A stretch of DNA of 64,000 nt from Caulobacter vibrioides (GCF_002310375.3 NZ_CP023315.3:1550001-1614000), one strand, 5' to 3'; positions 35,422 through 45,063 are shown, counted from the first letter of the stretch. Notes: generated by a model not told the origin, from the letters alone. Translations and numbers: made by a program.

Positions 35422-35910
35422 TCAGCCGGCGGAGCTGAGATAGTCGGCGACCCGCGCTTCAAGCTCGGTGGTCAGGGCCTTGCCGACGGGATGGGTGTCG
35501 ACCTTGATGTCGTCCCGCACGCAGGCCTTGATCGCATCGATATGGGCGTCGACCAGGAACATCGGGGCGTTGAGGCGCGTGTCGGGGTCGTCGATCAGCT
35601 TGCAAAGCGAAGCCGCCAGTCGCGTGATCAGCGGGAATTCATAGGTCGCGCCCAGACCCTTCAGGTCGTGCGCCCGCAGATAGAGCGTCTCGACCGTCTG
35701 GGCGTTGAGGCCCTCGGTCTTCACCGCCTGACGCGCGGCTTCCAGCTTGACGATTTCGTCGTTGAGCCATTGCGCGAAATTGCCCGAAAGGCTCTTCAGC
35801 GCCGCCTCGGCCTTGGCGATGGCCGCCATGTCGATGCCGCCACGCCCGCCCACCTTGAGCTTGAGCATGTTCGGCACCTGGATCACCTCAGCGGTGGTCT
35901 TGTTGGTCAC
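35422..35910 (-). CDS. histidine phosphotransfer (HPt) domain protein
   Basis: A protein of 162 residues with GTG start six bases after GAGG. The HPt signature is LYLRAHDLKGLGATYEF, with the phosphorylatable His at about residue 81, in a predicted four-helix bundle; QVPNMLKLKVGGRGGIDMAA precedes it. It should relay phosphate between a hybrid kinase and a response regulator; neither is encoded here. Its stop abuts the lactone-oxidase stop. Caulobacter cell-cycle control relies on such proteins, but this one is not the dimeric ChpT type. Confidence 0.85.
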   Translation of the reverse strand: MTNKTTAEVIQVPNMLKLKVGGRGGIDMAAIAKAEAALKSLSGNFAQWLNDEIVKLEAARQAVKTEGLNAQTVETLYLRAHDLKGLGATYEFPLITRLAASLCKLIDDPDTRLNAPMFLVDAHIDAIKACVRDDIKVDTHPVGKALTTELEARVADYLSSAG

Positions 35911-36007
35911 TCTTCGCCTCCCCAGCGGCGGTACAAGTTGAGTATGACTAACATAGCAGGCGTTAATATTGGATGAGACGGGGGTTTTCGTGCGACTCAA
36001 CGTCTCA

Positions 36008-36123
36008 TGGCCTGACTAGAGCGTTTCGCGACCTGACGGCGTCAGGCCGCGAGCTCTAGTCCTTTGTTTTGAAGCATTTTTCTTCACGCGAACCGGAACC
36101 ACTTCGCTCGAAAAATGCTCTAG
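36008..36123. repeat. alphaproteobacterial intergenic palindromic repeat
   Basis: Two nested inverted repeats: CTAGAGC ... GAGCTCTAG with GACGGCGTC at its centre, then GCATTTTTCTTCACGCGAAC followed by CACTTCGCTCGAAAAATGC, which pair around CCGGAACCA. The second motif is widespread between genes in Rhizobiales and Caulobacterales. It lies between the HPt gene and nadK and may act as terminator or as a mobile-origin remnant. Confidence 0.75.
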
Positions 36124-36902
36124 GCGGAGAACTGTTCAGCCAGAACGCGCTCCTCCAGGCTCCGTCCGGCGTCGAAAAGCATGGACAGGGATGTGCCGCG
36201 GTCCTCGGAGATATGCACCTCCATGACGTCGCGAACCTCGAAGTTGTCCGCCACCGCGCTGACGGGGCGCTTGTCCGCTTCCAGGATCTCGAAGGTCACC
36301 CGGGCGGACTGAGGCAGCAGGGCTCCGCGCCAACGGCGGGGGCGGAAGGCGCTGATCGGGGTCAAGGCCAGAACGCGGCCGTCGATCGGGATGATCGGAC
36401 CGTGCGCCGACAGATTATAGGCTGTCGAGCCGGCGGGGGTCGCCAGCAAGGCGCCATCGCAGACCAGTTCGCCCATGCGCACCTTGCCGTCGATCGAGAT
36501 CCGCAGCTTGGCGGTCTGGCGAGTCTGGCGCAGCAGGGACACCTCGTTGATCGCCAGCGCTCGATGCTGGGTGCGGCGCGCGTCGATGGCGACCATGGCG
36601 AGCGGGTGAATGACCGCGCGCTCGGCGGCGTTGATTCGCTCCAGCAGCCCGTCTTCGCTGTACTCGTTCATCAGGAAGCCGACCGAGCCGCGGTTCATGC
36701 CGTAGATCGGCGTCTGACTGGCGATCGCCTCGTGAAGGCTTTCGAGCATGAAGCCGTCGCCGCCCAAGGCCACGATCACCTGAGCGTTCTCTTCGCTGAC
36801 ATCGCCGTAGCGCGCCGCGAGTCGTTCCCGCGCCTCCTGGGCTTCGGGCCTGTCGCTGCACTTGAACGCCAAGCGAGTCACGAACGGTTGCGGCTGGTAC
36901 AT
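36120..36902 (-). CDS. nadK: NAD kinase
   Basis: A protein of 260 residues. The diagnostic GGDGFML (Asp about 49), [18 protein letters not shown] and [17 protein letters not shown] are all present. It phosphorylates NAD to NADP with ATP or polyphosphate and is normally essential. I use the ATG at 36902 ([16 protein letters not shown]); an upstream ATG at 36995 would overlap the DUF2336 gene. It lies 31 bases after that gene and is probably co-transcribed with it. Confidence 0.95.
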   Translation of the reverse strand: MYQPQPFVTRLAFKCSDRPEAQEARERLAARYGDVSEENAQVIVALGGDGFMLESLHEAIASQTPIYGMNRGSVGFLMNEYSEDGLLERINAAERAVIHPLAMVAIDARRTQHRALAINEVSLLRQTRQTAKLRISIDGKVRMGELVCDGALLATPAGSTAYNLSAHGPIIPIDGRVLALTPISAFRPRRWRGALLPQSARVTFEILEADKRPVSAVADNFEVRDVMEVHISEDRGTSLSMLFDAGRSLEERVLAEQFSA

Positions 36903-36933
36903 GCGGCCAAGAGGCGGGAAGGCCGAGGTCTTG

Positions 36934-38019
36934 TCAAACCTGTCCGACGGCCTGCCGGAACGCCATGCCCGCGATGTCTGGCGTGAAGGGTCCAAAGGCG
37001 CTGGCCGCGCGTCTTACGCCCTCGTCGCCGCCGCCCGGGCGGCCGCCGTTCAACTGCCTCACATGCTCCAGGATCGTCGGGAAGACGCTGCGGTCGATTC
37101 CCACAGCCGAGCAGGCCAGCGCCAGGAGTTCGGGCCGGCTGGTGTCGATCGCCCGCCGGATTTGTCCGGGCTCGAACTTGCCCAGCCGCGCCAGGGCCAT
37201 GACAAAGAGCTGGAGGCGTCCCTCCCGCAGCACGCGCAGAAGGTAGCCTGGGCGGAGCTGGCCGGCCGAATCGAGCTTCTCGATTAGCGATCGCTCCATT
37301 TCCTCGCGGTCTTCATCCACTTCCACGGGGCCTGTGGCGCTGTCGTTTTCCCCCTTGTGGGCGGCCTGCAGCGCTTCATTGACGGCGGCCTGCATGCGCG
37401 TCGCATCGAGGTGGAAGCGCGCCGACAGCGCATCTCGCAGCGCGCGACCGACCAGCAGATAGAGTTGCTCGGCCAGGTCGCTGGAGAGCTTGGGGTGCCG
37501 CGCCAGCGGAGAACGCAGGGCGACGACGTCGCGCGAGCGATTGACCAGGCGGCTCATGGCGTCAGGAGAGATCTCGGCGGTGTCGTTGGACGCCAGGGCC
37601 GTCATCACCGCCGGCTCGTCGCGGCTGATGATGGCCTCCACGACCGGCGCCTTCAGGTGGGGGCGACGGGCGATCTCGATCTGATGCTCCAGCGTGGCCT
37701 GGACCAGCAATCGGATCAGGTCGTGATCCTCAAGAACCGGACTGCGGGCGATGATCGGACGCGCGATCTCGATCTCGTCCAGCGCCATGATGTTGATGAG
37801 GGCGGAGGGCGCCCAATCGGCGTCGGCCAGCCGTTCGGACAGGCGCTTGCGAATGTCGCGTTCGGCCTCGACCACCAGGGTCATGAAGATCGAGTTCAGC
37901 AGCGCCTGGATGTCAGGATGGGTCGGCTCGCCGCGAGCCTGACCCGCCTCGCACAGATCGACGATGCCGCTGAGCAGACGTTCTCGATCACCTGGATCGC
38001 GACTGCGCGCCAGCGTCAT
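36934..38019 (-). CDS. DUF2336 domain protein
   Basis: A protein of 361 residues made almost wholly of short alpha helices in a repeat-like array: [41 protein letters not shown] and [20 protein letters not shown] are the conserved DUF2336 core, a HEAT-like superhelix common in Caulobacterales and other alphaproteobacteria. No function is established. The start is uncertain: the ATG at 38019 has no clear Shine-Dalgarno sequence and family members usually begin some 10 residues earlier, but no ATG, GTG or TTG is available there. It precedes nadK in the same direction. Confidence 0.82.
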   Translation of the reverse strand: MTLARSRDPGDRERLLSGIVDLCEAGQARGEPTHPDIQALLNSIFMTLVVEAERDIRKRLSERLADADWAPSALINIMALDEIEIARPIIARSPVLEDHDLIRLLVQATLEHQIEIARRPHLKAPVVEAIISRDEPAVMTALASNDTAEISPDAMSRLVNRSRDVVALRSPLARHPKLSSDLAEQLYLLVGRALRDALSARFHLDATRMQAAVNEALQAAHKGENDSATGPVEVDEDREEMERSLIEKLDSAGQLRPGYLLRVLREGRLQLFVMALARLGKFEPGQIRRAIDTSRPELLALACSAVGIDRSVFPTILEHVRQLNGGRPGGGDEGVRRAASAFGPFTPDIAGMAFRQAVGQV

Positions 38020-38185
38020 GAGCGAAGCGATTTCGACGGTTTGAATGGCCCCGCCCCCACGAATCCGGAAGGTCCGACGAGGATGACCTTGCGGCCCCCA
38101 AATGAAAACATGCTTAAAGCAGGTCAAGGACGCCGGCGCAGTGTTGCGCGTCGAGATGTCGCAAGCTGGAGCGGAGGAACTGTCG

Positions 38186-39676
38186 ATGGCGCAAGATCTC
38201 ATCCTGGCCCTGGACCAGGGCACCACGAGCACGCGCGCCATCCTGTTCGACCGTGCGGGCGCGGCCTTGGGTGAGGCGTCGCGTCCCCTGCGTCAGAGCT
38301 ACCCAGCCGACGGCTGGGTCGAGCATGACGCCGAAGAGATCTACGCCGCCGCCATTGCCGTGCTGCGCGAGGTCGCCGAAACCTCCGGCCGCATAGCGGA
38401 CATCGCCGCGATCGGCGTCACCAACCAGCGTGAGACCGTGGTCGTCTGGGATCGCGCCACCGGGCGTCCGATCCATCCGGCCATCGTCTGGCAGGATCGC
38501 CGGACGGCCGATGTCTGCGCCCGTCTGAAGGGCGAGGGGCATGAACCGAGGGTCACCGAGATCACCGGACTTTTGCTCGACCCCTACTTCTCGGCCACCA
38601 AGATCGCCTGGATCCTCGACAAGGTTCCCGGAGCGCGGGCCCGGGCGGAAGCGGGGGAACTGCTTTGCGGCACCATGGACTGCTGGGTGATCTGGCGGCT
38701 GACCGGCGGGGCCGTCCATGCGACCGACGCCACCAACGCGTCGCGAACCCTGCTGTTCGATATCGGCGCGCAAGCCTGGTCGGCGCCGATGATGGCGCTG
38801 TTCGACGTGCCCTCGGCGATCCTGCCCAAGGTGCTGGACTGCGTGGACGACTATGGCGCGACGCAGGCCGACATCCTGGGGCGCGAGGTTCCGATCCGGG
38901 GCGTGGCGGGCGACCAGCAGGCGGCGCTGATGGGGCAGGGGTGCGTCGCGCCCGGCCAGATGAAGGCGACCTACGGCACCGGCTGTTTCATGCTGATCAA
39001 TACGGGGACCGACCGCGCGGTCTCGCGGGCCCGCCTCTTGACCACGGTCGCGGCGCGGGTCGGCGGAAAGACGACCTATGCGCTGGAAGGATCGATCTTC
39101 GTCGCGGGCGCGGCGATCCAGTGGCTGGGCGAGGGGCTCGGGATCACCGGCGGTCCGCGCGCCGCCGAGGCGTTGGCCCGCGCGGCCAAGCCCGATCACG
39201 CCGTTGTGGTCGTCCCGGCCTTCACGGGCCTGGGGGCGCCGTGGTGGGACGCCGACGCGCGCGGCGGGATCTTTGGCCTGACGCGCGATGCGGGGCTGCC
39301 CGAGATCGCCGCCGCCACCTTCGACGCCTGCGCGCTGCAGACCCGGGACCTGATCGAGGCGATGCGCGCCGATGCTTCCGCCGCGTTCGGCGAGGCGGCG
39401 CAGCTGCGGATCGATGGCGGGATGTCGAAAAGCGCCTGGTTCTCCCAGCGGTTGGCCGATCTCACGGGGCTCTCGGTGCGTCGCGCCAGCTATCAAGAGA
39501 CGACGGCCCTGGGCGCAGCGCTCTTCGCGGGTGTTGGCGCCGGCCTTTACGGGTCGATCGAGGAGGCCGCAGAGGCCAGCCCGGCCGCCGAAACCCTGGC
39601 GCCGTCGATGGCGGAGCATGCCCGCGAGGCCGCCTACGCCCGCTGGCTCGATGCGGTGCCGCGCGTCCGACTTTAG
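38186..39676 (+). CDS. glpK: glycerol kinase
   Basis: A protein of 496 residues, standard length, ATG eight bases after GGAGG. The FGGY signature pieces are there: ALDQGTTSTRAILFD (ATP site), GVTNQRETVVVWD, the glycerol-binding WVEHDAEEI, and LRIDGGMSKSAWFSQRLADL. It phosphorylates glycerol to sn-glycerol-3-phosphate. No glpF or glpD is adjacent in this window; the upstream gene is divergent DUF2336. Confidence 0.96.
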   Translation: MAQDLILALDQGTTSTRAILFDRAGAALGEASRPLRQSYPADGWVEHDAEEIYAAAIAVLREVAETSGRIADIAAIGVTNQRETVVVWDRATGRPIHPAIVWQDRRTADVCARLKGEGHEPRVTEITGLLLDPYFSATKIAWILDKVPGARARAEAGELLCGTMDCWVIWRLTGGAVHATDATNASRTLLFDIGAQAWSAPMMALFDVPSAILPKVLDCVDDYGATQADILGREVPIRGVAGDQQAALMGQGCVAPGQMKATYGTGCFMLINTGTDRAVSRARLLTTVAARVGGKTTYALEGSIFVAGAAIQWLGEGLGITGGPRAAEALARAAKPDHAVVVVPAFTGLGAPWWDADARGGIFGLTRDAGLPEIAAATFDACALQTRDLIEAMRADASAAFGEAAQLRIDGGMSKSAWFSQRLADLTGLSVRRASYQETTALGAALFAGVGAGLYGSIEEAAEASPAAETLAPSMAEHAREAAYARWLDAVPRVRL

Positions 39677-39746
39677 TCGATCACCCGTTGCAGTGACATC
39701 GCTGTCATGGTCTCTAGCCCGCAAACAATCATAAGCGGAGGCCGCC

Positions 39747-40790
39747 ATGACCACTCGACGCGCCATGCTCGGCGCAGGTGTCGCCCTGATCGCTGGGGCG
39801 CAAGGGTTTGCGGCCCAGGCGAGAGACGCCGGCTACCCCAAGATCGGCCGTATCCGCCGGTTGTCGCCGGAGCTCGATGCGGTTGTCGACGCCAACGCGC
39901 CGATCGAGCAGCTGACCGACGGGATCACCTGGGCGGAAGGGCCGGCCTGGGTCGCCGACGGAAACTATCTGCTGTTCTCGGACGTGCCCGGCAACGTGAT
40001 GCACCGGTGGGACGCAAAGGGCGGCAAGACCGACTTCCTGCGGCCCTCCGGCTATGATGGTCCGCCCACCAAGATCTTCCGCGAGGCCGGCACCAACGGC
40101 GCGATCATCAGCGCGGCGGGCGAGCTCTTGGTCTGCGACTGCGGCAACCGCGCCGTGGCGCGGATCGATCTGGCGACCCGCAAGAAGACGCTGCTGGCCA
40201 CGACCTTCAACGGCAAGAAGTTCAATAGCCCCAACGATCTGGTCGAGGTTCGTCACGGACCGCTGAAGGGCTCGCTCTACTTCACCGACCCGCCCTACGG
40301 GCTGGAGGGGATGGATGCGTCGCCGGCCAAGGAGCAGGCCTTCAACGGCGTCTACCTGTTGCGGCCGAACGGCGAGGTCGCGCTGGTGGACGGCTCGCTG
40401 AGCTTCCCCAATGGGGTGGGCCTGTCGCCGGACGGCCGGCGCCTGTACGTCGCCATCTCCGATCCCAAGCGCCCCGTGATCATGGCCTATGACCTGGGCG
40501 CGGACGGACTTCCGACCGCGTCCCGGGTGTTCTTTGACGCCTCGGACTTGCTGAAGGCCGGCGGCCCCGGCCTGCCGGACGGCATGAAGGTCGACACCCA
40601 GGGACGGCTCTTCGCCAGCGGGCCTGGCGGCATCATGATCCTGACGCCAGACGCCAAGCTGCTGGGCGTGATCGAGACCGGCTTCCCGGCCGCCAACTGC
40701 GCCTTTGGCGAGGACGGCGGGACGCTGTTCATCACTTCTAACCACATGGTGGCGCGCGTGCGCACCAAGACCCAAGGCCTGGGACGCTAG
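39747..40790 (+). CDS. SMP-30/gluconolactonase-like exported protein
   Basis: A protein of 347 residues with a Tat-type leader (MTTRRAMLGAGVALIAGAQG FAAQA). The six-bladed propeller shows DGITWAEGPAWVADGNYLLF with the metal-binding Glu, FNSPNDLVEV with Asn, and LPDGMKVDTQGRLFASGPGG with Asp, as in gluconolactonases. It should hydrolyse an aldonolactone in the periplasm with Ca or Zn. First gene of a three-gene unit whose next member is a GFOR-like oxidoreductase that would produce the lactone. Confidence 0.9.
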   Translation: MTTRRAMLGAGVALIAGAQGFAAQARDAGYPKIGRIRRLSPELDAVVDANAPIEQLTDGITWAEGPAWVADGNYLLFSDVPGNVMHRWDAKGGKTDFLRPSGYDGPPTKIFREAGTNGAIISAAGELLVCDCGNRAVARIDLATRKKTLLATTFNGKKFNSPNDLVEVRHGPLKGSLYFTDPPYGLEGMDASPAKEQAFNGVYLLRPNGEVALVDGSLSFPNGVGLSPDGRRLYVAISDPKRPVIMAYDLGADGLPTASRVFFDASDLLKAGGPGLPDGMKVDTQGRLFASGPGGIMILTPDAKLLGVIETGFPAANCAFGEDGGTLFITSNHMVARVRTKTQGLGR

Positions 40791-40792
40791 CC

Positions 40793-41893
40793 ATGGACCC
40801 AATCAGCAAGCGAACGCTCCTTGGCGCTGGCCTGGCGACCGGTATGGCCGGACTGCCTTCGGGCGCCTCCGCCGCCGAACCCGGGCGCAAGCTGGGCTAT
40901 GCGATCCTGGGCCTTGGCTATTACGCCACGCGGATCATCATGCCGCGCTTCGCCGAGTGCGAGCACTCGCGCCTAGCGGCCCTGGTCAGCGGCGCGCCCG
41001 AAAAGCTGAAGACCTATGGCGAGCAGTACGGGATCCCCGAGACCCACCGCTACAGCTACGAGACCTTCGACCGGATCATCGACAATCCGGATGTCGACAT
41101 CGTCTACGTGATCACGCCCAACAGTCTGCACCGCCCCTTCACCGAGCGGGCCGCCAAGGCCGGCAAGCACGTGATGTGCGAGAAGCCGATGGCGAACACA
41201 GCCGCCGACTGCGAGGCGATGATCGCCGCCTGCAAGAAGGCCGGTCGCAAGCTGATGATCGGCTATCGCAGCCGCTTCCAGGCCCACAACATCGAGGCCA
41301 TCAAGCTGGTGCGTGACGGCGCGCTGGGACCGGTGCGCACGGTGGTCACCGATCACGGCTTCACGATCGGCGACCCCAAGCAATGGCGCCTGAACGGGGC
41401 GCTGGCGGGCGGTGGCAGCCTGATGGACATCGGCATCTACAGCCTGAACGCCGCCCGCTACCTGACCGGCGAAGAGCCGGTGGCCGTCAACGCCATGGAG
41501 TCCACCGATAGGGCCGACCCGCGCTTCCGCGAGGTCGAGGACATCATCAACTTCCAGCTCCTCTTCCCGTCGGGCGCCACGGCCAACTGCGTGTCGGCCT
41601 ACAGCGCCAACTGCAACCGCTATCGGGTCAGCGGGCCCAAGGGCTGGGTCGAGATCGATCCGGCGACCAGCTATCAGGGCCAGGCCATGCGGGCGCAGCT
41701 GGGCGGTCCGCCCGCGTCGCGTGAGCCGGCGCCCCAGCCCAAGAACCAGTTCTCGGCCCAGCTGGATCACCTGTCCGAGTGCATCCTGACCGGCCGCGAG
41801 CCGATCGTCGGCGGCGATGAGGGTCTGAAGGACCTTCGCGTGATCGAAGCGATCTATCGCGCCGCGCGCGAAGGCCGGACGGTGACGCTGTGA
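40793..41893 (+). CDS. exported Gfo/Idh/MocA oxidoreductase (GFOR-like)
   Basis: A protein of 366 residues. The leader SKRTLLGAGLATGMAGLPSG resembles a Tat signal with a single Arg-containing motif; the Rossmann part has LGYAILGLGYYATRIIMPRF, the catalytic motif is MCEKPMANT and the DIGIYSLNAARYL helix follows, as in periplasmic glucose-fructose oxidoreductase with tightly bound NADP. It would oxidise an aldose to its lactone while reducing a second sugar. It starts two bases after the lactonase gene and overlaps the esterase gene by four. Confidence 0.9.
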   Translation: MDPISKRTLLGAGLATGMAGLPSGASAAEPGRKLGYAILGLGYYATRIIMPRFAECEHSRLAALVSGAPEKLKTYGEQYGIPETHRYSYETFDRIIDNPDVDIVYVITPNSLHRPFTERAAKAGKHVMCEKPMANTAADCEAMIAACKKAGRKLMIGYRSRFQAHNIEAIKLVRDGALGPVRTVVTDHGFTIGDPKQWRLNGALAGGGSLMDIGIYSLNAARYLTGEEPVAVNAMESTDRADPRFREVEDIINFQLLFPSGATANCVSAYSANCNRYRVSGPKGWVEIDPATSYQGQAMRAQLGGPPASREPAPQPKNQFSAQLDHLSECILTGREPIVGGDEGLKDLRVIEAIYRAAREGRTVTL

Positions 41894-42738
41894 GGGCGCT
41901 GGTTCTGATCGCCGCGCTGCTGGCTCCGTCGGCGGCGCTGGCGCAGCAGCAGATCCCGCTGTGGCCCAAGGGCGCGCCGGGTTTCGAGAGTCGGAAGGCG
42001 ATCCCGGAACAGGCGGCCGACTACTGGGCCAAGAGCATCAACAACCCGTCCATCACCGCCTATCTGCCGCCCAAGGCGCTCGCCACCGGCGCCGCCGTGA
42101 TCGTGCTGCCGGGCGGTGGGCATCGAATGCTGGTCATCCATCCCGAGGGCACGGACGTGGCCAAGGTGATGAATCCCAAGGGCGTGGCGGTCTTTGTCCT
42201 GAAGTATCGACTCTTCCGGGAAGAGGGCTCGCCCTACACGATCGATCACGCCCGCCAGGACGCTGTCCGCGCCGTGCGCCATGTCCGCGCGCACGCGGCC
42301 GAGTTCGGCGTCGATCCCAAGCGCATCGGCCTGATGGGGTTCTCGGGCGGCGGTGAGGTCGTGAATCTCGCGGTTTATGAGGGGGCGGCCAAGGATCCCA
42401 AGGTCGACGCCGTCGATGAGGTCAGCGGTCGTCCCGACTTTCAGGTGCTGATCTATCCTGGCCCTCTGGGGCTGCCCGAGACGATCCCCGCCAATACGCC
42501 GCCCGCCTTCATCCTGGCGGCGGACGACGACGAATGCTGCTCCGCGCCACCGGTGGAATTGCTGGCCAAGTTCCGGGCCGCCAAGGTTCCGGTGGAGTTC
42601 CACCTGTTCCAGTCGGGCGGTCACGCCTTCAACATGGGGTTCCGAACCGACAAGGCCGCAATCAAGGCCTGGCCGGATCGGCTGCGCGACTGGCTGGCCG
42701 ACAATGGTTGGCTGAAGGGGCCAGGCCCGTCTAGCTGA
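41890..42738 (+). CDS. exported alpha/beta hydrolase (esterase)
   Basis: A protein of 282 residues, GTG start overlapping the previous stop. Signal peptide MRALVLIAALLAPSAALAQQ. Oxyanion region VIVLPGGGHRML, nucleophile Ser in GLMGFSGGGEVV, acid in ILAADDDECC and catalytic His in QSGGHAFNMG fit the acetyl-esterase/pectin-acetylesterase-like group. It probably removes acyl groups from sugars in the periplasm, in line with its two operon partners. It overlaps the convergent peptidase gene by eight bases. Confidence 0.88.
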   Translation: MRALVLIAALLAPSAALAQQQIPLWPKGAPGFESRKAIPEQAADYWAKSINNPSITAYLPPKALATGAAVIVLPGGGHRMLVIHPEGTDVAKVMNPKGVAVFVLKYRLFREEGSPYTIDHARQDAVRAVRHVRAHAAEFGVDPKRIGLMGFSGGGEVVNLAVYEGAAKDPKVDAVDEVSGRPDFQVLIYPGPLGLPETIPANTPPAFILAADDDECCSAPPVELLAKFRAAKVPVEFHLFQSGGHAFNMGFRTDKAAIKAWPDRLRDWLADNGWLKGPGPSS

Positions 42739-43720
42739 CCAGCGCCGCCTCGGTGGCGCGGACCAGGCCGTCGATCACGCCGGGCTCAGTCGAGGCGTGG
42801 CCGGCGTCCCAGACGATCTCGAACCGGGCCTCGGGCCAGGCCTTGTGCAGTCGCCAGGCGCTGTCGAGCGGCGTGACGACATCGAACCGTCCTTGCACGA
42901 TCCAGCCGGGTATCCCGCGGATCCGATCGATGTTCTTGAGGATCCAGTCGTCCTCGTCGAAGAAGCCCTTGTTGGTGAAGAAGTGGCTTTCGATCCGCGC
43001 GAACGCGATCGCGAAGTCTTCCTCGTTGAACTTGGGCGGGCGCGCTTCGGGTCCGCGCAGCGAGATGGTGTCGCCCTCCCACTGGCTCCAGGCGGCGGCG
43101 GCCTCGAGCTGGACGCGGCGATCCGGGGCGACTAGGCGCCGGTGATAGGCGGACATCAGGTCGCCGCGCTCATCCTCGGGGATGGGGGCCAGGAACCGCT
43201 CCCAGGCGTCGGGAAACAGCATCGAGGCGCCGTCCTGATAGAACCAGCGCAGCTCCTTCTCCGTCAGCAGGAAGATGCCGCGCAGCACGAGGCCCTCGAC
43301 CCGTTCGGGGTGCTTGATCGCGTAGGCCAGGGCGAGCGTCGAGCCCCATGATCCGCCGAACACGGTCCATTTCTCGACGCCCAGGTGCTTTCGCAGGCGC
43401 TCGATGTCCTCGATCAGGCTCCAGGTGGTGTTGTCGTCCAGGCTGGCGTTCGGCCGGGAGCGACCGCAACCGCGCTGGTCGAACAGGGCCATGCGCCATT
43501 TGGCCGGATCGAAGAAACGCCGCATGGTCGGATTGACCGCGCCGCCAGGGCCGCCGTGCAGGATCACGCACGGCTTGCCGCGCGGATTGCCGCATTCCTC
43601 GTAATAGATCTCATGCGGGCCGTTGGTGGGCATCCAGCCGAACGAAAACGGTTCAACCTCGCGGAAGAGGCTGCGGCGACCAACGGAACTCATGGCGGCT
43701 GCGGAGGCATAACGATCCAT
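42731..43720 (-). CDS. proline iminopeptidase
   Basis: A protein of 329 residues of the S33 alpha/beta-hydrolase family. HGGPGGAVNPTMRRFFDP (oxyanion), DQRGCGRSRPN, nucleophile GGSWGSTLALAYA, LRGIFLLTEKELRWFYQDGA and the His in WDAGHAST are the usual proline iminopeptidase features. It removes N-terminal proline from peptides in the cytoplasm. An ATG at 43693 is an alternative start, but only 43720 has an AGG-type ribosome-binding sequence. Confidence 0.92.
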   Translation of the reverse strand: MDRYASAAAMSSVGRRSLFREVEPFSFGWMPTNGPHEIYYEECGNPRGKPCVILHGGPGGAVNPTMRRFFDPAKWRMALFDQRGCGRSRPNASLDDNTTWSLIEDIERLRKHLGVEKWTVFGGSWGSTLALAYAIKHPERVEGLVLRGIFLLTEKELRWFYQDGASMLFPDAWERFLAPIPEDERGDLMSAYHRRLVAPDRRVQLEAAAAWSQWEGDTISLRGPEARPPKFNEEDFAIAFARIESHFFTNKGFFDEDDWILKNIDRIRGIPGWIVQGRFDVVTPLDSAWRLHKAWPEARFEIVWDAGHASTEPGVIDGLVRATEAALVS

Positions 43721-43808
43721 GGCCTCAGCCTAGCGCGTTCCGCGCGGCGTTGTGAACGGCGGATCGCTCTGGGTTCATGCGTTTCGTCGGCTTCTGTATG
43801 ATGCGCGC

Positions 43809-44069
43809 ATGACTCAGATCGCGCCCGAAGATTATTCAGACGAAGAGCTGCTGGCGATGCTGAAGCCGGTCCAGCTGGCCGAACTGGACCGCCAGATCGG
43901 CGAGATGTTCAGCGCCGAAGGTGTGGACCGCATCGAGGCCCTGTTCGCCATGGCCAACGTCTATTCGATGCGCGCGGCCGAGCGGGACGAGACCTCGGCC
44001 CTGGCCATGCTGCAGCTGGCCGCCGCCATGCGCCGCCGCGCTCAGGCGATGGCCGACGCCCGCAGCTGA
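43809..44069 (+). CDS. hypothetical protein (86 aa)
   Basis: An entirely helical-looking acidic/alanine-rich protein beginning MTQIAPEDYSDEELLAMLKP and continuing with repeated helices (IEALFAMANVYSMRAAERDE, AMLQLAAAMRRRAQAMADA). No membrane segment or known motif. It stands alone between the divergent peptidase gene and the convergent hydrolase gene. Length and codon use look genuine, but I cannot assign a family. Confidence 0.65.
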   Translation: MTQIAPEDYSDEELLAMLKPVQLAELDRQIGEMFSAEGVDRIEALFAMANVYSMRAAERDETSALAMLQLAAAMRRRAQAMADARS

Positions 44070-44070
44070 T

Positions 44071-45063
44071 CTACAGGGGGAAGCGGCGGTCCAGCCAGTC
44101 CAGGATCGCGACGTTCACCTCGGCGGGCTTTTCCTGCTGCGTCCAGTGGCCGCTGCCCTCGATCAGGACCTTCTCAAGGTCGCTGATCTGGTCGCCCATG
44201 CGGTCGGCCATGGCGGGTGGCAGCACGACGTCCAGCTCCGCCATGATCATCAGGCAGGGAATGCCGTCGATGCGACGCGGCAGATGCTCCGAACGCTCCC
44301 AGTTGCGGGTGAAGTTGCGGTACCAGTTGATGCCGCCGGTGAAGCCGGTGCGCTGGAACGCCTGAACGAAGAAGGCCAGCTCATCCGGCGTCAGGAACTG
44401 GTTGTCGTCGGTGGAGGGCTCGTAGTGGGCGAGGGCAGTCTGCAAGGCCAGGCTCCGGCGCTCGGCCGGCTGGGCCAGGAAGTCCTCCTGCGTGCCCTTG
44501 GGCTTGCGCATGAAGTAGCGGATGGTCTTCTCGACATCCGCGCCCAGTTCCGCATCGGCGACGCCCGGCTGCTGGAAATGGACGATGTACATGTCGTCGC
44601 CATAGGCGTTGCGGTACATCTGGATCGGATCCAGCGGCAGGCGCGGGAAGAAGGGCGTGTTCAGCCCGATGATCCCGGCGACCCGGCCAGGATGCATCAA
44701 CGGCAGTTGCCACACGACGATGCCGCCCCAGTCGTGACCGACGAAGATCGCCTTCTCCACGCCCAGATGGTCGAGCAGGCCGACGAGGTCGCCGGTCAGA
44801 TGCTCCATGTCATAGGCCTCGACGGCCTCAGGACCCGGGGTCAGGCCATAGCCGCGCTGGTCTGGCGCGATCACCCACCGACCGGCGGCGGCGAGGGCGG
44901 CGATCTGATGGCGCCACGAGAACGCCAGCTCCGGGAAGCCATGGCAGAAGACGACCGGAACGCCCTGGCGCGGACCGGCCTCGTAATAGGCCATGCGGAC
45001 GCCGTTCACCTCGGCGTACTGCGCGGCCGGGAGGGAAGGGGCCTTTGAAGGGGTGTCCGTCAT
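44071..45063 (-). CDS. epoxide hydrolase-like alpha/beta hydrolase
   Basis: A protein of 330 residues. HGFPELAFSWRHQ and DQRGYG precede the nucleophile motif FVGHDWGGIVVW, where Asp replaces the usual Ser, the mark of soluble epoxide hydrolases and haloalkane dehalogenases; the cap has tyrosines and the catalytic His is in GSGHWTQQEKP. It likely opens an epoxide to a diol. I take the ATG at 45063 (MTDTPSKAPSLPAAQYAEV) with GGGAG upstream; a start at 45138 is less likely. The physiological substrate is unknown. Confidence 0.88.
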   Translation of the reverse strand: MTDTPSKAPSLPAAQYAEVNGVRMAYYEAGPRQGVPVVFCHGFPELAFSWRHQIAALAAAGRWVIAPDQRGYGLTPGPEAVEAYDMEHLTGDLVGLLDHLGVEKAIFVGHDWGGIVVWQLPLMHPGRVAGIIGLNTPFFPRLPLDPIQMYRNAYGDDMYIVHFQQPGVADAELGADVEKTIRYFMRKPKGTQEDFLAQPAERRSLALQTALAHYEPSTDDNQFLTPDELAFFVQAFQRTGFTGGINWYRNFTRNWERSEHLPRRIDGIPCLMIMAELDVVLPPAMADRMGDQISDLEKVLIEGSGHWTQQEKPAEVNVAILDWLDRRFPL

